A DNA stretch of 64,000 nt from Eumeta japonica. Its lineage: Eukaryota > Arthropoda > Insecta > Lepidoptera > Psychidae. The stretch spans positions 620,001 to 684,000 of the forward strand of contig BGZK01000020.1 in NCBI GenBank assembly GCA_005406025.1. Reading direction: 5' to 3'. Shown here one piece after another: positions 11,217 through 24,650 of the stretch (its first letter is position 1; the number at the start of each line of letters is the position of its first letter). Made by a program: the position numbers and the translations under genes. The notes beneath the pieces are model-generated. The model did not search any database. It was not told the origin of the DNA and saw only the letters and a program-made list of their open reading frames with translations.

Positions 11217-14200
11217 TTATTTAAACTTTTTTGGACCAAAAATGAGATCAGCGTCAGGAGCACCCTTAGGGTGCTGGTACTTCTGACGGACATGTTGTCC
11301 TCTATTGGGATTGCCAATGCCTCCAGAACCACCTCCACTTTCTGCACTATATTCCTCTTCTTCTTGCCGCTCAGAAATATTTAAAGTCAACCTGAAACAT
11401 CAAAAACATATTTTTTAATACTCTTTCATTTATATATGAATGCACTCGATTTACTAGTACATATAAATCATTGTATACATATATATGTGGTAGTCTCATA
11501 TCAGATTTTTAATCTCCCCACTGTTGGGGCAGATACACCCACCTTTTTATTTCAGATTAAGGAGCTTAGATGCTGACCAGGTGCAAGTTGAAGGCTGTTA
11601 ACAACCGTCGTCACCAATGCAATGACAACAATCGGGATCAATGGCTTAACATGCTCTCTTCAAGACACGGAGCGAGTGGTGTAAATTGACGTAAGTTAAA
11701 AACTTATTAGTCAATTCACTCGTGGTCAGGATCAAACCCAGTAAGTACCTCCTGGTTCGAACGCAACACCCTTAACCACTGAGCAACCACCGCTCTTGTA
11801 ATGGTGTGTGTGCTAGTAGATTATCAATTTCTTTCTCCACTTTAAACAACATTTTAAAGCTTTAGTGGCATTTCTTTGAGACGTGTCGACTGTTATTGAG
11901 ATATTCAATAATTTATATTCACAACCACCTTTGGCTTTACAATTCGTAACTGTTAAACTCTCAATGGAACAACTAATTTGTTTTATACTTTTCAGTTATT
12001 CTTTCCATAGAGAGGTTTTAGTTATAATAATGTCATTTTTATTACACTTTTAAATGATCTATATAATATTAAAGGTTTTCCTGCACTCACTTAAGTCACT
12101 ATACTGCTTTTCGTAACAAAAAAATGCAATTTACAATGAATTTTTTGGGGGCTTATCATGAATGTAGAAGGCAAATGATTCTATAATGCTACAATCATTT
12201 ACATCATTAAGTCAATTAGTGTCTCCACATGCAGGATGCAAGTTTTGCAGTGGAGTCGTATCTGTTAATGAACTTTGATCATGCTTGTACTTTCTGGTAT
12301 TTCATTCATGACAAATAATCCTTTGAATACTTTTACTCTGCGTAATGCAACATAGACCTAAATATTCTTTCCTAAATCTACCACAACCCATCCTAAAGTA
12401 CAGCCCTTGTGCATGGCAGTCACTACCCAGCAAATAATTAGTAATAACATTTTTTTAATTACCTTTTAACTCACCGAATTTCACATTTCCACAAAAACAA
12501 TCCATTTTAATATTTCCTTCACCGTAATCGGACTTAATTATAGAGTCGTAAAATTGTATAAGTATAATATTAGCCAACTCGTAAATGTAATCACATATAT
12601 ATGGCTATTGAGTGGGCTGTCATTCGGATTTTTTGACATTTAAATTTATTAAAAAGCTTTTTTCTATAGTTATCTTTATGTCATTGACTTTTTTGATACT
12701 CTCGCGTTAATGATGAAACAATTTACACTTCATTTAATTTTATCACAATTCATTCAATAATTTTTGATCCATGATTAAGCATTCACACATATATATACAG
12801 GACGGAATCGATCATGCATCTTTTAGCAAATATTTGTAATATCCGCCTTTTTTAGAACAACTTTTAAAAAATAACTACAACAAAAATATATCATTGAAAA
12901 TATGCTTATAAATAATATAAAACGATTGACACACATTGACAGTAAATTTAAAAAATATATCTAGTCACTTACCTACAAATGACACTTGATATTGTCAGTG
13001 ATACAAAGGTCGCCGAAGTTCTACTCACTAATCTTTAATTAAAACTCACTACACAAACAAGGCAAACTAAGGCAAATTATCGCGTAAATGATACTTCATG
13101 CAACTTATAGTCTCGCAGGCAGCAATGTTATCTCTACAAACTCCTCAACAATAAATCATGTTTGCATATTCGATAGCAGTGAAAGACATTGTTATTAAAC
13201 ACTTTAATATTATTATATACAATCATTTTAAAAACGTCAATATCGTAAACCTAACACTATAACAAAATACTAAAAGTCCCTTGGAAGATCAATGACCGCA
13301 CGCATGCAGCGCGAATTAGCTAAGAAGACGCAAAGTTCACGGACGATTACCAAGGCGCGACTGGCTTTGTGAACTTCGTAAACTTGCTTGGGGAGTATGG
13401 CGTGCATACGATCTTTAGCGAGGTTGGAACCTCATACATTTTTACAACACGTTCTAAACTAATTTTTCTCAGTAACAGCTACTTAAATGACTATGGTTTC
13501 TTTGGCAGTTATTCTAAAAAATTACGGAAAGATGTATCATCGATTCCATATTGTATAAATATATAGAGCTATGTTATTAACTTCCCTTTTTTTTTGTTGC
13601 AGCACTATCAATTAAAAGTGAATTTCATTGAAAAATTCCATTACATACACAGATATTTTTATCTGCTACCGAATAATGGGAAAATTAATATTTTCCTATG
13701 GATATAGTTGGACGTAGTACACAGATATCGAAATAAAAAAACTCTATATTAACATACCGCTTCATTTTTTCCATCTCTTGTTTGTCGACAAGAGCTTGTT
13801 GTTGCAAATTGTTTGCAAGTTCAGGTGGAGCATTAAACGACTTATACTGAGGCTTTGTGCCCTTTCTTACCATAAGTACAAATTCCACGCCCTCCTTGCC
13901 TTGCTTAAACAATAAATAAGTAACATTATTTACAAAAACTAAAAATAATTAAAATTTAAATTTCATTTACTCCTCACCAATAGTTGTTCATATGTTTTCT
14001 TCGTTTGTTGTCTGCAGACCATTGGAACGGCAATATCTCTTTGTTGTGGTCTATTTTCTCGTTGTCTTTCGGCAATATTTTCCATTACCATTTTTTCAAA
14101 AGCGTTTTCAAATTCAACATCTTCCACCTGGAAATTATTTTTTTTTATAAATAATGTATAAAATAAAGTATTAGAAAATAATTAAGTGCGACTAAGAATA

Positions 14201-17200
14201 ATCACTACCGGCTTGGGAGTTGGTCTCCTAGCTTCAATTGTGATATCCTCAGTTGGTACTTCATCAGTATCTTGCATTTGTTCCTCATCTGAACTTTCTT
14301 CTGGCAATTGTGGATTATCTGTCTCATCATCGGTTTCTATAATTGTGTCTAAGCCTTCATTGACACTATCATCGCCTTGATCGTCATTATCTCCTTCCAT
14401 ACGATCATCCTCACCTAAGTCTGGGTAAAGTGACTGTCTAAGATCTTCTATCGCATCTTTACATTGTTGCCAATTTGTAAATAAATTCAATTTTGGCCTC
14501 AAACTACTTAAGCATTCTTGATATATGTATTTTACATAAATTGGAAATTTATTAACTTCATTCCAGTAAGGATCACTATATTTGTACCAATAATAATTTT
14601 GGAAGAATATTAAGAAGTAGTCTAATCTCTTTTTGCTTGATCCACTATTAAAGTAAGCACCACAGGTTTCCAACAATGCACAAACCAATCTTATACGAAA
14701 AACGTTTTCAGGGGGGTCCAAAGGGGATACAGTGCTATGATCATTTGAGACACCAAAAGTTATGAAAGAATACAAAACAGTAAATACATCTCGAGAATCT
14801 AATAATTTATAGTTATAGAGTTCACCCAAATATCGTACTGTAGCTAATCTTCTTTGATTAAATCGTGGATGTAGATCTTCCAAAGTCACTCTAATTTCTT
14901 CTAAAACAGTATCGACAACAGTAGGAGCTACAGCTTCTTGCCACGATGCCAACTCTGCAGTAAGGCGAGCTAAAACTCTTCTGGCACTTGCTCTGACTCT
15001 CCATCCTCCAGCCAAATGTTGGATAGCAATAGAAGAAATTTCTGGATCATCCCAATTTAGTTTTCTCATGAGTCTTAATATTTTTTCTTCATTGCTTTTT
15101 TGAAGGTCTTCATGAAGAATTTTCCGAATAAATTGGTGCATTGGGGATTCTTCTTCTTTAGGTTGAGTGGGTGCTTCTGGTGGACAGACATAATAGAAGG
15201 CATTTTCTATTTGAGTTACATAACGTGAATCCAGAGCCGATACAGTCTGAAAATAAAATAAGTTTCAATATAATAAATATTCATTATAACAAATATTCAA
15301 CAAATTACATTATTGTGTTAGCACACAGTAGATTTTCCAATATTAAAATGGTAAGATTTTCAATAAAGTAATCCAAATTAAAACATATAAAACCACGGAC
15401 TTTTGCCCATGGCTCCATCCATGTGGAAATCAAATTAATCATTTCATCTTTCATATCAACCAATCACACTTATTGTATTGTGTGTTGTGTGAGGTGTTAA
15501 TTCGCGGAAATCCATAGTAGACGCTTGCCTGCAACATGCATTAACATGCAGCATGCAACCCACCGCTGATCCTCGAATCTGCCTCTCCACTACGAATCTC
15601 TATCCAAATGATTGAATATTGATTCCAGAGGATTGACAGATATCGAACACCTAAGCAAGTGTTATTTACTTTTATAATTATCTTTTTCCGCTAACTGTTA
15701 AATTGTTAATTCTACGCACGTTTCATGCCAACCAGGCACATTCTCAGGAAATTGCCGACAGTCACATTCACCAGGGTGCAAGGAGCGTTAAAACAACCAA
15801 CATAACCGCGTTAAACGGGCCGCTGTCATGCAATGGTCAGAGTGATGAAAACATTCTTAAGGCAGCCACAGATCACCACCGATAGACATGCCTGTCAAAT
15901 GACTAACCATCACAGACTAACCATCATCAACATTACCCAAATAGTTAAAGGCAAGCGTCCGATAATGGCGATTTATAAACGTCAATTCGGTCATTGAGCA
16001 TATAATTATTATCTTTATGTTTTAAACTTTCGAAAGATTCCAAAACATTTAAATGTAACCCCTTCTCACACACATGCAAAACATTGAATTTGTGATCGTT
16101 ATTAAGCTTATGAGTTTCTATTAAATGTTTAGCAAAATGGGATCTGTCTGATTTATTATTTCTAAAGGCCAAAATATGTTCTTTGTATCTTTTTTCAAAA
16201 CAACGTCCGATTTGTCCTATATATATCGATTTACAGTCATCACAAGTTAATTTATAAATTCCAGATTTTTTTATTATTGTGTAATTTATCTTTATTGTTA
16301 CATAAAGTTTGCAAATTGTTATTTGTTTTAAAGGCTGTATAAATATTATATTTTTTTTTAATAATCTTGAAATTTTCACCGAAATTGTACTAAAATATGC
16401 AGATTCGAGGGTCAGCGGTGGGTTGCATGCTGCCTGTTAATGCATGTTAAAGGCAAGCATCTACCAATCACACTGTCAACCATGATCTCAATGTTGTTCC
16501 TTCTTTCCATTTCAGACCACTTTTGTTACCAATCCTGTTCCCCATGCAGAGTCTAGTTCTGTTCTATATGTACATAATTCACTTGCGGCTCTTCCCATAC
16601 ACACAAAGGCGCCCATGACATACAGATTATATTCATCTTTTATATTGATTGATAACATTATGGACCATAATCCTGATCTCAATCTCGTTCTCAATTCCAT
16701 ACCCGAAAATTTATGTAACGCCACTATTTGTACATTTTTTTAACAATAGCCAATTGGCTTAAGTAATGAATACAATCACATAAGCAAGAGCCACAAGCAA
16801 AAGTTAGTATCTTTATAAATTACAGCCTGTATGTTATTTTGATGTAAACACAATATTACTATAAAATTTTAATTCATTCTGTTTCAGCCATTAAAACTTG
16901 ATTGAATAACAAACATACAAACTTTCACATTTATAATCAGTAGAATTTACTGTATATCACAAGATGGACATTAAATTAAAACAACTGCGTAACATGACAG
17001 CATGTGGTGTGCATTGCTATTCAATCAATTTATCCAGAATTCTGAGCCAGTCTTTGTACTACAAAAACGACTACCACGACAAACAAAGTCACTTATTTCA
17101 CACTATATAATTGGATCTTCAAGTTGTTATTCAAAATTTTCAACAGATTATTGTTGTTCATTCCTTTTATTTATAGATTTAAATTTGTAATGTGATTGAC

Positions 17201-20200
17201 AAATAATCATATTTTAATTGAAATATTTGGTTTTTCACTATGTGAATAAATATGAATAATAACTAGATTAAAAAAAAAAGTATACATATTGTATTGTGTG
17301 AGGTGTTAATTTTATAATTAATTGTGTTAATTATACATATAATATAAGAAGTACTCATATTTACGTCCTGATTATCAATTATTTACTAAATATACCTAAA
17401 AGAACAATGAATCTCAACATATGTCACAACCACACAATTTGTTTTTGACTCTGTAGTAATTGTTATCGAATCTTCTTTAGCAAAGTTCACATCATTTTGC
17501 TAAAAATCATAGACAAAGTAATCACTGCAGATTATTAACAATATAACAATAAAACCATTGAAAAGATTTTACAATTTCTTAAAATGCAAGCAAGCCTTTC
17601 GACTATTACTGTTAAAATAGTGTAAACTAAAAACACCAGCAAAAGAGCATATCTTCATGGGACTTACGTCCTTTTCGGAATCTGAACTATAAGACTGCCG
17701 TTTTTATCATTTCGGCCCAGAACACTCAAAATGGAGATGGAAACAGGAATGTGTTGTAGTCATAAGTAATTTGTTAAAACATGGAAATAGCGGACCAGTT
17801 TGCAAATGCATGCCATGTTCATTTATAAATTTATTCATCTTTACCTTTTTTCTCATCATCTGTTGTAGGTAAATCATTGTTCTCTGATGAGAATCTGGAT
17901 TACAGTAAAGATATCTACCACAAGTTTCTAATAAATTACAAGCCATCTCAATGTGATGGTGCTTAAAATCGTGGAGAAGAACTTTTAAACAATACAGAGC
18001 TTCCATTTTTGAATAGAGGCCAAATTTTACCAGCTCTCCAATGAATCTCACTACCTTTATCTGGAAACAAAAATATTATTAGATTTTTACATATATAATG
18101 CAGTCTTAAAATGGGTTTCATTTCTAAGGAGTTACCTTTGATTCAATATTGATTTGGTCTTTTTTCTTTACATGATATTTAAAGTCTTGTTTTAACATTT
18201 GACAAAGATCTACACAAACATCTGGTAAGACTGGATATAAAATTGCAGCAAATCTCGAATAAAAAGGCAGCAAATCAAGTCTTGTCCTTGCAACACTAAA
18301 CAGCACTCTTGTTAATTTTTTTCTATTGTTCTTGGTGTTCAAATTAAGAACAAAATCAACAGCTGCATTGTCTATCAATTCTCTATTTATGCAGTTTGGT
18401 AATTCATTGAGGAATGAATCAAGAGCATATCTGTAAATAAAAATGTTTTTTTGAATAATATTAAGAAATATAAATTACTCGTATTGATAAACATTGTTAA
18501 GAAAAAGTCTTTTATAAAGGACATACAACTTATATAGCATACCACTGCAGGGCGCAAATCTTTCTAAAATAGACTAAGAGCTGAATAAACTAGACTCAAG
18601 TTATTTGTTTAATACACTAATGACTATTATAAAAACAATGACATAGTTTTGATATAGCTTTTACTATTACAAGTGATCCACATTTTTGAAATCTATTTGA
18701 CAAACCTATTAGAAACATTACTGGTTTGAATTTCTTCTTGTTCAACATCAGGAACAACTGCTGGTTCTTCATCGTCACTCAGATCTTCCTCTTTTAAGTC
18801 TTCATCAAGCATCTCTTCAGTAACTGTCTCAGTCTTGCTTTTGATGGTCTGCAATTAGTTACTTACATGAAAATCATTGTCAATTAAAAAGAAAGTTTAA
18901 TTACAAGTTGATCTAGAATTTACGATATTTAACATGTACAAATTACCAGTTATGAATTTTAATGAATAACCTCTTACCTCTTTCACTTGGTTTGTTGGCA
19001 TAAAAACTTTTAGGTCAGGTAAACTCATATAAAAAGATCTAGTATCCTCATCCTGCCAAGGATCGGCACTAGCTTGCATATTAAAATCTTCTGTGTTCCC
19101 AATGGAGACACTCCCTTGACATTCTGTTACTGTCAAAGTTAACGTTGGAGGTTCCCCAGCTTCACCTAAATCCTCTCCTAACATTTCTGCAAAATTCTGT
19201 GCTCCTGCTAATAGCTTGTCATATGTTGCCTGACAAAAAGAACTTTGTTATGTAACAACTTATTTTCTACTATCAAAGAAAAGTTACTACTACATGCCCT
19301 AATTTTAGCATAAAGCGTTTTCGTTTGAATGCAAAACTACAAAAATGTTTAATATGTATAATAAATTTCTTGATTTCCTTTTTTTAATCTTTTGAATAAT
19401 GTTGTTGTGCTTTTATATTATTAATTTATTATTTGTATAGTAACTACAGGAAGAAGCTTCAACAATATTAATATCTAGGTTAATGTTTTGTCATAAATAT
19501 AATCATTATCTATGTATAATTTAAATAATTATATCTTACGATAAGAAATATTTAAATTTCATGTAAAATACAAATAAATTTTATTTTATATATGATATTT
19601 CATAATAATAATATTAAAAATAAACAATATATTTCATGTGTACAAATCGCATGTTATTTTATTCAGATCGATAAGAGATTATTGATTTGACATATCAGAT
19701 CTACCTTAGAAATCTATACATATTTTAAAATTACAATAAACAATTATTAAATTTAAGACCCAAGAGAAAGTGAAGTATTTTTTTACTTTCTAGGAATCAA
19801 TGTGCAGTTTTATTTCTATTAGTACAGTATTATGATCAAACTTTTTCTATCACATCCATAATTACTGCCATATTAATACATACTCCATATTTCATATGCA
19901 CATTTTCACATTTCATATTGACATTTAAGAACTGGAACTCTATTCTAGTAGCTACGAATATCTAAATGTGTTTCCTATAAGATTTTTCACTGTTCGTGAT
20001 ACATCGTATGTCCGTCTGTTATGTTTTCACGCTTTGTCATGGAGATGACAACAGAGAATGGACATAGGTTACTTTTTGTTTGCTTGTTTGTGCATTTTAG
20101 AGCTCAACCATAGTTGAACTGAATTTAATTAACTTTAGTGTAATAATAGACTATACCATTTTTTAATATAAAAGTTACATGTTATTTATCTTTCCGCCTG

Positions 20201-22666
20201 CTTGTTTACTTATAACTTACATGTTTACTTATAACTCGGTCAAACCGATTAATGTAAGTCCCAGTCAATCTAATGTGTAACTGTAGTCTCTATATAAGGA
20301 TTACCGTGCCTTTCACAGATCATTCATCTCTATCATGAGTCCTTTCAATGATGTGTTCAGAATAATTCATATTTGTCAAATGTTATGGGATTCATAAAGA
20401 TTGTTTATGAGTTACGTTTCTACCTATGGTTCAACGCACAATAAATCTATAAAAATACAGAAAACATTTTAGCCTTACGCGACAAACTTTTCTGTGATAT
20501 TATGATTGAAAATAACTTGGCCAGCACATTCCTTCTTGCAAAATACTATCTGAGCATCACTAATGAATATAAATAAAATATAATTAGTATTCACCTACTT
20601 CACATTAATGCTTTGTTGAAGATTAATATTACCACACACTCCATAATATTTAGTTAGGGACATAATGTTTAATTAGTATCTTAAATGTGCTCATTTTAAA
20701 ACATAAATGTGAAACGTATTGCTATAATCACGATTACAACATTCAATAATAAATTAAGAAAGCAAATATGTTTATATTCCTAATTGCTTCCACCTGCAAC
20801 TCCACTCATATGGACATAGAACAAATTTCTTTATCTTTTATAAGATCAATCACACTTCCACCATGTTCCTGAACCATTTTTCTCGCTCAATTTTGATCCC
20901 AGTACTGCTCTTGTTTCCAGTCCCACTTTCTATTTTGATTTGTTTCACTCACAGTCCTGAACTTAATTCGGCCCTTGATTTAATTTCAATCGAATTATAC
21001 CAGAGGAACACATACTCTTACACCAAAAGCAAATATACTGCCATTCAATTACTTTATAAGAAATAACTTGGTTCTATTTTTAAATACATGCACGATTATA
21101 TTCCAATACTAATTGTGCTAGTCCCTAACTGGAGTTTGTTTTATTCTTGCTTTCGAATTAAATTATGGCCTTAAGTTCAAATAAAAATCCCAAAGAACAA
21201 AGTACTTTACAATAAAAAAAAGCATTTTCTTTGCATCATACAATTTTCCTGATAATTTTCCCAATTTTTCATTTCCTAAAAATCTTATTTGAACCAATAT
21301 GAATATTACAAAAAATGCCAAATTGGTCTAGCCGTTCACAAATGATACGTTTACCAATGAACAATGTTTAATATTTATTCATATATTTACATAAAAAATA
21401 ACTGGAGCAATCCAATTGATCTAAAAATGTTTACAACAGTATCAGTGAATAGATAATTATAATTCACACTAAAAACATTTCAACAATTTTGCATGCATTA
21501 TATGACGAAATTCTGTTCTGAAAACACCTACAACCATTGGTTAATCCATACCTGATGTTGTTCTAACTGTTCTTTTCTTTCTTGACTTAGTTCACCACGG
21601 GTGTGTAATGTTCTTTGATTTGCAACATGCAAGGCTTGCAATTGGGTACGCTCTGCCATTAAATGTTTTGTTAACGTCAAAAAGTAATCACGCAATAAAC
21701 CTTTAACTGCTGCTTGTTTTTCAGCTGGTAAAAAAGTATTCCTGGGTATTGTTATATCAAATTTCTGAAATTTTTAAATATGTTTTCAATGACAAAGTAA
21801 TTACATTTACTATGACTTACTATTTCTATATTGTGCTCTCATAATACATAAATCAAAATTAAGAACTCAATGACAAAGTAATTTGTAACATTCTAATAAA
21901 TTTCTATGCATTATAAATAATTAAATTATCTTTCACAAGTAATAAATAATGATAAACATTAATGTTATACCTCTGCTGCATCTTTCATCTTTTTTGGTAC
22001 TAGACCTGCATAATCTTCACCACAATGTTTACAGAATGATAGAAGAATAGGAATATTATTGTGATCTTCTTTATCCATATTTATAAGGACTGTTAATACA
22101 TTCCCAAGTAATGGCAAGCCAGTTTTATTGGCAAAAATTCCAATAGCTACTAACTCAGCATAAAATCTGATGTCAACACGCAATTTTGAGGAATTTGTTA
22201 TTTTATCTGTAACTTTGATGGACAAAATTTTTTGCCAATTTTCAAATAAGTTTGAAGAAAAATCAGCATATGTCCGATGAAGAGCAGAACACAAATTGAG
22301 AGCCGCTGCTATATCAGACATTTTTAACTTTGCTTCAGTGATAGCTGCTGCTACTTCAGATATATATTTTGTAAGATTTAACGTGTTAAAATCTTTTGAC
22401 AGAGTATCGAGTTGTGTAGCACTAAAAGATTTAAGTTTTTTAACAAATGTTGTATTTTTCTTTAGGCCGGAATCTAATTTAGAGAAATGTGAATCAGGCG
22501 GACGTACACAATTTAAATTTTCATTCCTCAATTCAGTTTTGATCTTAATCCTGTTTTCTAAGTTGGAAATATAATCCATAAGAAGAGCTTTTTCATCTTC
22601 AAGAGCAACGTTGTCTTCATTATGCGTATTTGTATCTGGTTTTTGTATTTCCTCTGTCGTTGCCAT
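11217..22666 (-). CDS. UPF2: Regulator of nonsense transcripts 2 (UPF2)
   Basis: Scaffold of nonsense-mediated mRNA decay: its MIF4G domains hold SMG1 and UPF3, and its C terminus binds UPF1. Ten coding exons: 22666-21971, 21764-21552, 19229-18978, 18848-18706, 18430-18136, 18060-17845, 15246-14209, 14127-13978, 13903-13758, 11391-11217. These give 1107 codons before TAA (human protein 1272); all borders are GT-AG and phases agree. MIF4G-1 lies in exons 1-2. MIF4G-2 lies in exons 5-6 (LPNCINRELIDNAAVDF, LDLLPFYSR, KKKDQINIESK, HHHIEMACNLLETCGRY). MIF4G-3 lies in exon 7 (FNQRR, LGELYNYKLLDS, LDPPENVFRIRLVCALLETCG), followed by an acidic tract at about residues 875-945. The C terminus, YQHPKGAPDADLIFGPKK, is the hallmark UPF1-binding end. 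The first ATG (22666) is chosen because no in-frame ATG precedes it. Large introns carry mobile elements. Confidence 0.97.
11512..11797 (-). mobile_element. tRNA-derived SINE in a UPF2 intron
   Basis: Read on the minus strand it begins near 11795 with a tRNA-like head: an A-box-like TTGCTCAGTGG region (complement of 11771-11795) and a B-box-like GGGTTTGATCC (complement of 11729-11739). A body without coding potential follows. A diverged copy of the same family lies on the plus strand at about 31535-31795; the shared body includes GAGTTTTTAACTT-like and GAGAGCA motifs. It is inserted in the last UPF2 intron in the sense orientation. Ends are approximate. Confidence 0.7.
12000..13757. other. 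Rest of the last UPF2 intron
   Basis: Intronic AT-rich DNA. A short GC-richer patch at about 13285-13440 stands out from its surroundings but no intact frame is present; it may be an old insertion. Nothing else is recognised. Confidence 0.4.
15471..16462 (-). mobile_element. Penelope-like element with GIY-YIG domain, truncated
   Basis: A 992-bp insertion in a UPF2 intron, flanked by a perfect 12-bp target-site duplication ACCAATCACACT (15459-15470 and 16463-16474). On the minus strand, 16379-15945 is open and encodes a GIY-YIG endonuclease: SGIYKLTCDDCKSIYIGQIG then RCFEKRYKEHI and FAKHLIETH, as at the C terminus of Penelope-like retroelement proteins. The reverse transcriptase part is absent. 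Both ends carry about 65 bp of the same sequence in opposite orientation (about 15516-15580 and 16398-16462, containing GCATGCAACCCACCGCTGA or its complement), as expected for pLTR ends of this class. It is inserted in the same orientation as UPF2. Confidence 0.88.
15945..16379 (-). pseudogene. GIY-YIG endonuclease domain of the Penelope-like element
   Basis: The open part of the 5'-truncated Penelope-like protein, ending in the motif LNDRIDVYKSPLSDACL. The GIY (GIYKL) and YIG (YIGQIG) motifs and the downstream R-x3-KRYKEH segment are present. The frame has no start of its own and lacks the reverse transcriptase, so it is a remnant. A second copy of only its C-terminal end lies at about 23280-23360 on the plus strand. 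Confidence 0.8.
16475..17844. other. UPF2 intron remainder
   Basis: AT-rich intronic DNA. A patch at about 16490-16720 shares weak, scattered similarity (ATCTCAAT, GATCC(T/C)GATCTC, TTCATCTTT(T/C)ATATTGA) with about 20820-20990 and 50130-50240, suggesting one diverged interspersed repeat. A 25-bp piece at 17287-17311 matches the outer end of the Penelope-like element at 15471, minus a 6-nt internal part. No gene is seen. Confidence 0.4.
17287..17311. repeat. Solo terminal fragment of the Penelope-like repeat
   Basis: Starts TATTGTATTGTGTG and continues GAGGTGTTAATT, the same as the left end of the element at 15471 apart from a short indel. It lies 1.8 kb away in the same intron and independently supports TATTGTATTG as the terminus of that element. 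Confidence 0.6.
19230..21551. other. UPF2 intron 2, no gene seen
   Basis: A 2.3-kb AT-rich intron. About 20820-20990 resembles the diverged repeat also seen near 16.5 and 50.1 kb. Otherwise I see only low-complexity AT sequence. Confidence 0.4.
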
Positions 22667-23270
22667 TGTTATATGCTGATTGCGATCAATGACATAACAA
22701 CACAATTAATCATTCAATATATAAATTATGGCTCTCTCTCATTTAATTTACAATCTTAATGTAAATATCACACAAATCCAGACACTACACTCTAACGTTA
22801 CCAACATGGAAAAGAATGTTAATGTTACTAAACAAACAACCCACGTTTATCCACAGCATGACAAAATCGCAGAGTAGCATTTACAAGCTACTCCAAACTA
22901 CACGTTAAAAATGTCAATTTTACTACAGTCATAACTATGATTGACGAATTGAACGCATCTGACTAATGAAAATTTTCTGAAATTATGATTTTTTGAAGTG
23001 AAACTTCTTTGGGCGCGTCGAGAGTGAAATTTCAAGGTTGCGTCACGGCAATACTGTCACGGCATAATAATAATATCAGCAGGATGATGAAGCCATCATG
23101 ATTTTAGATTTTAAAAGACAGAGAGGGCAATCGGATAGATCGCCATAAGAAAGAGGCAAAAATAATAAGAAAAGATGCAGTGACTTATTGAATGTGTGTG
23201 GTAGGATCTTAAGAAAAGGTTTAATTTTAAGAGTTTGCACAGATTGTAAAGAGTGTTAAAAATAAACGAT
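22667..23270. other. Upstream region of UPF2
   Basis: Expected to hold the UPF2 promoter and 5' UTR. A GC-richer stretch at about 23008-23065 (GGGCGCGTCGAGAG, then two TCACGGCA motifs) is the only departure from AT-rich background. No clear TATA box is seen. Confidence 0.35.
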
Positions 23271-23274
23271 AGGT

Positions 23275-23842
23275 GTACTCCCAACTTAAAAATAATAATA
23301 ATATGCTCAATGACTAAATTGATATTTGTAAATCGCCATTTTCGGACATTTGCCTGTAACTATTTAGGTAAAGGTTGGTGAAAGTTAGTCTGACATTAAT
23401 TGACAGACATGTCTATTAGCGATGGTCTGTGGCTGCTGGTAGAAAGACTTTTGTCACCCTTTGATGTATTGCCCAGTGCATTATTACATGTTACATGAGG
23501 AGGTTGGGAACACATCTGTCGATTGTTTTTAACACTCATTATGCCCTGGTGGATGTAATTGTCTGCATTTTCCTGAGGATGGGCCTAGTTGGCATTAAAT
23601 GTACGTAGAAATTAACAATACAACTATTTGCGAAGTAAGATAAATAAACAATTATACTTGCTTAGGTGTCCGATATCTGTCAATCCTCTCCAATTAATAT
23701 TCAATTCTTTGGATAGACCTTCATAATGGAAGAGCAGATTTGAGGGTCAGCGGTGGGTTGCATGCTGTATGTAAATGCATGTTGCCGGCAAACGTCATAT
23801 TATGGATTTCCGCGAATTTATACCTCATACAATAGAACACAA
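23275..23842 (+). mobile_element. Penelope-like element fragment, copy 2
   Basis: The reverse complement of the 15.47-16.02 kb part of the first Penelope-like element, with about 20-25 percent change by eye. The plus strand at about 23307-23362 encodes a decayed version of the GIY-YIG protein end (LND-stop-IDICKSPFSDICL, stop). Non-coding sequence with the conserved GGTCAGCGGTGGGTTGCATG block (about 23742) follows. It is truncated to the 3' end and non-functional. It lies 0.6 kb upstream of UPF2, in the opposite orientation to copy 1. Confidence 0.82.
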
Positions 23843-23844
23843 AA

Positions 23845-24650
23845 TTTGATTAAACAATCGTACGTACAACCAAACGCTACAATTATATGAGACATAAGTA
23901 CAAATATAATAACGGTTTTTTAGACAGTTGAGCGAGTGGATGAATTTCTTTCTCTTACTGCAAATTATTACTAATTGAAACAGAGGTTATAGCTTTTGTG
24001 TTACCAACGATATTTATTCATCAGCTTTCTGCCATCAAAACATGTTATAAGAAACCTCATTTAAAAACAGTTAAATTCAAATTAGTTTTTTACAGTCAAT
24101 GCTATTATGATATTATTACAGTATTTAGTATTACAAGTATTACAAGTTTTTCTTTAATTAAAATTCATAATTTTTTCACTGAATACGTGCACTTCCTAAA
24201 CTGTCCTCTAGATGACTGATGATTAGTTTAGATGATTAATCGCGTATTCGTTATTCAGCCAATCATTAATAATCATCAATGATAGAAATGACTGATATTT
24301 GCATGATGGTGTAATGTATGCCCTAAAATATGAAATACGCAAAAGGTTTTAATTGACGTTACAATGTAAACATTGTTATTTTGTAGATCCAATAACAATG
24401 TAGTAATTATAATTGATGAATAGATCAATTATATTTACAATTATCAATATCAATCACACGATTATGTTAATAAACTTATATTTTTGAATAGTAAAACGTT
24501 AGAAGATCAGAAAATATTATTTGAGATTTTTTCATTTTGTACTTTATGAATAAAAAAAACAGTAGAGACAAGAAAAACTAGGCATTTGTTCGAAGGCACA
24601 AAACTTTTTTATTTCCCTATTAGACATTTTATTTAGATGATATATGAAGG
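23845..24650. other. Intergenic stretch, no gene seen
   Basis: AT-rich DNA between the second Penelope-like fragment and the GC-rich LINE. I see no protein-like frame or named repeat. Confidence 0.35.

Noticed and set aside
13285..13440. GC-rich patch in a UPF2 intron with a faint histone-like look (LLGEYGVHT, SEVGT, TITK pieces)
   Set aside because: The resemblance to a histone H2B C terminus needs a frameshift and rests on a few short matches. Too weak to call a pseudogene.
22667..22705. Upstream extension of the UPF2 open frame
   Set aside because: It has no ATG; it would need a TTG start. The ATG at 22666 is used.
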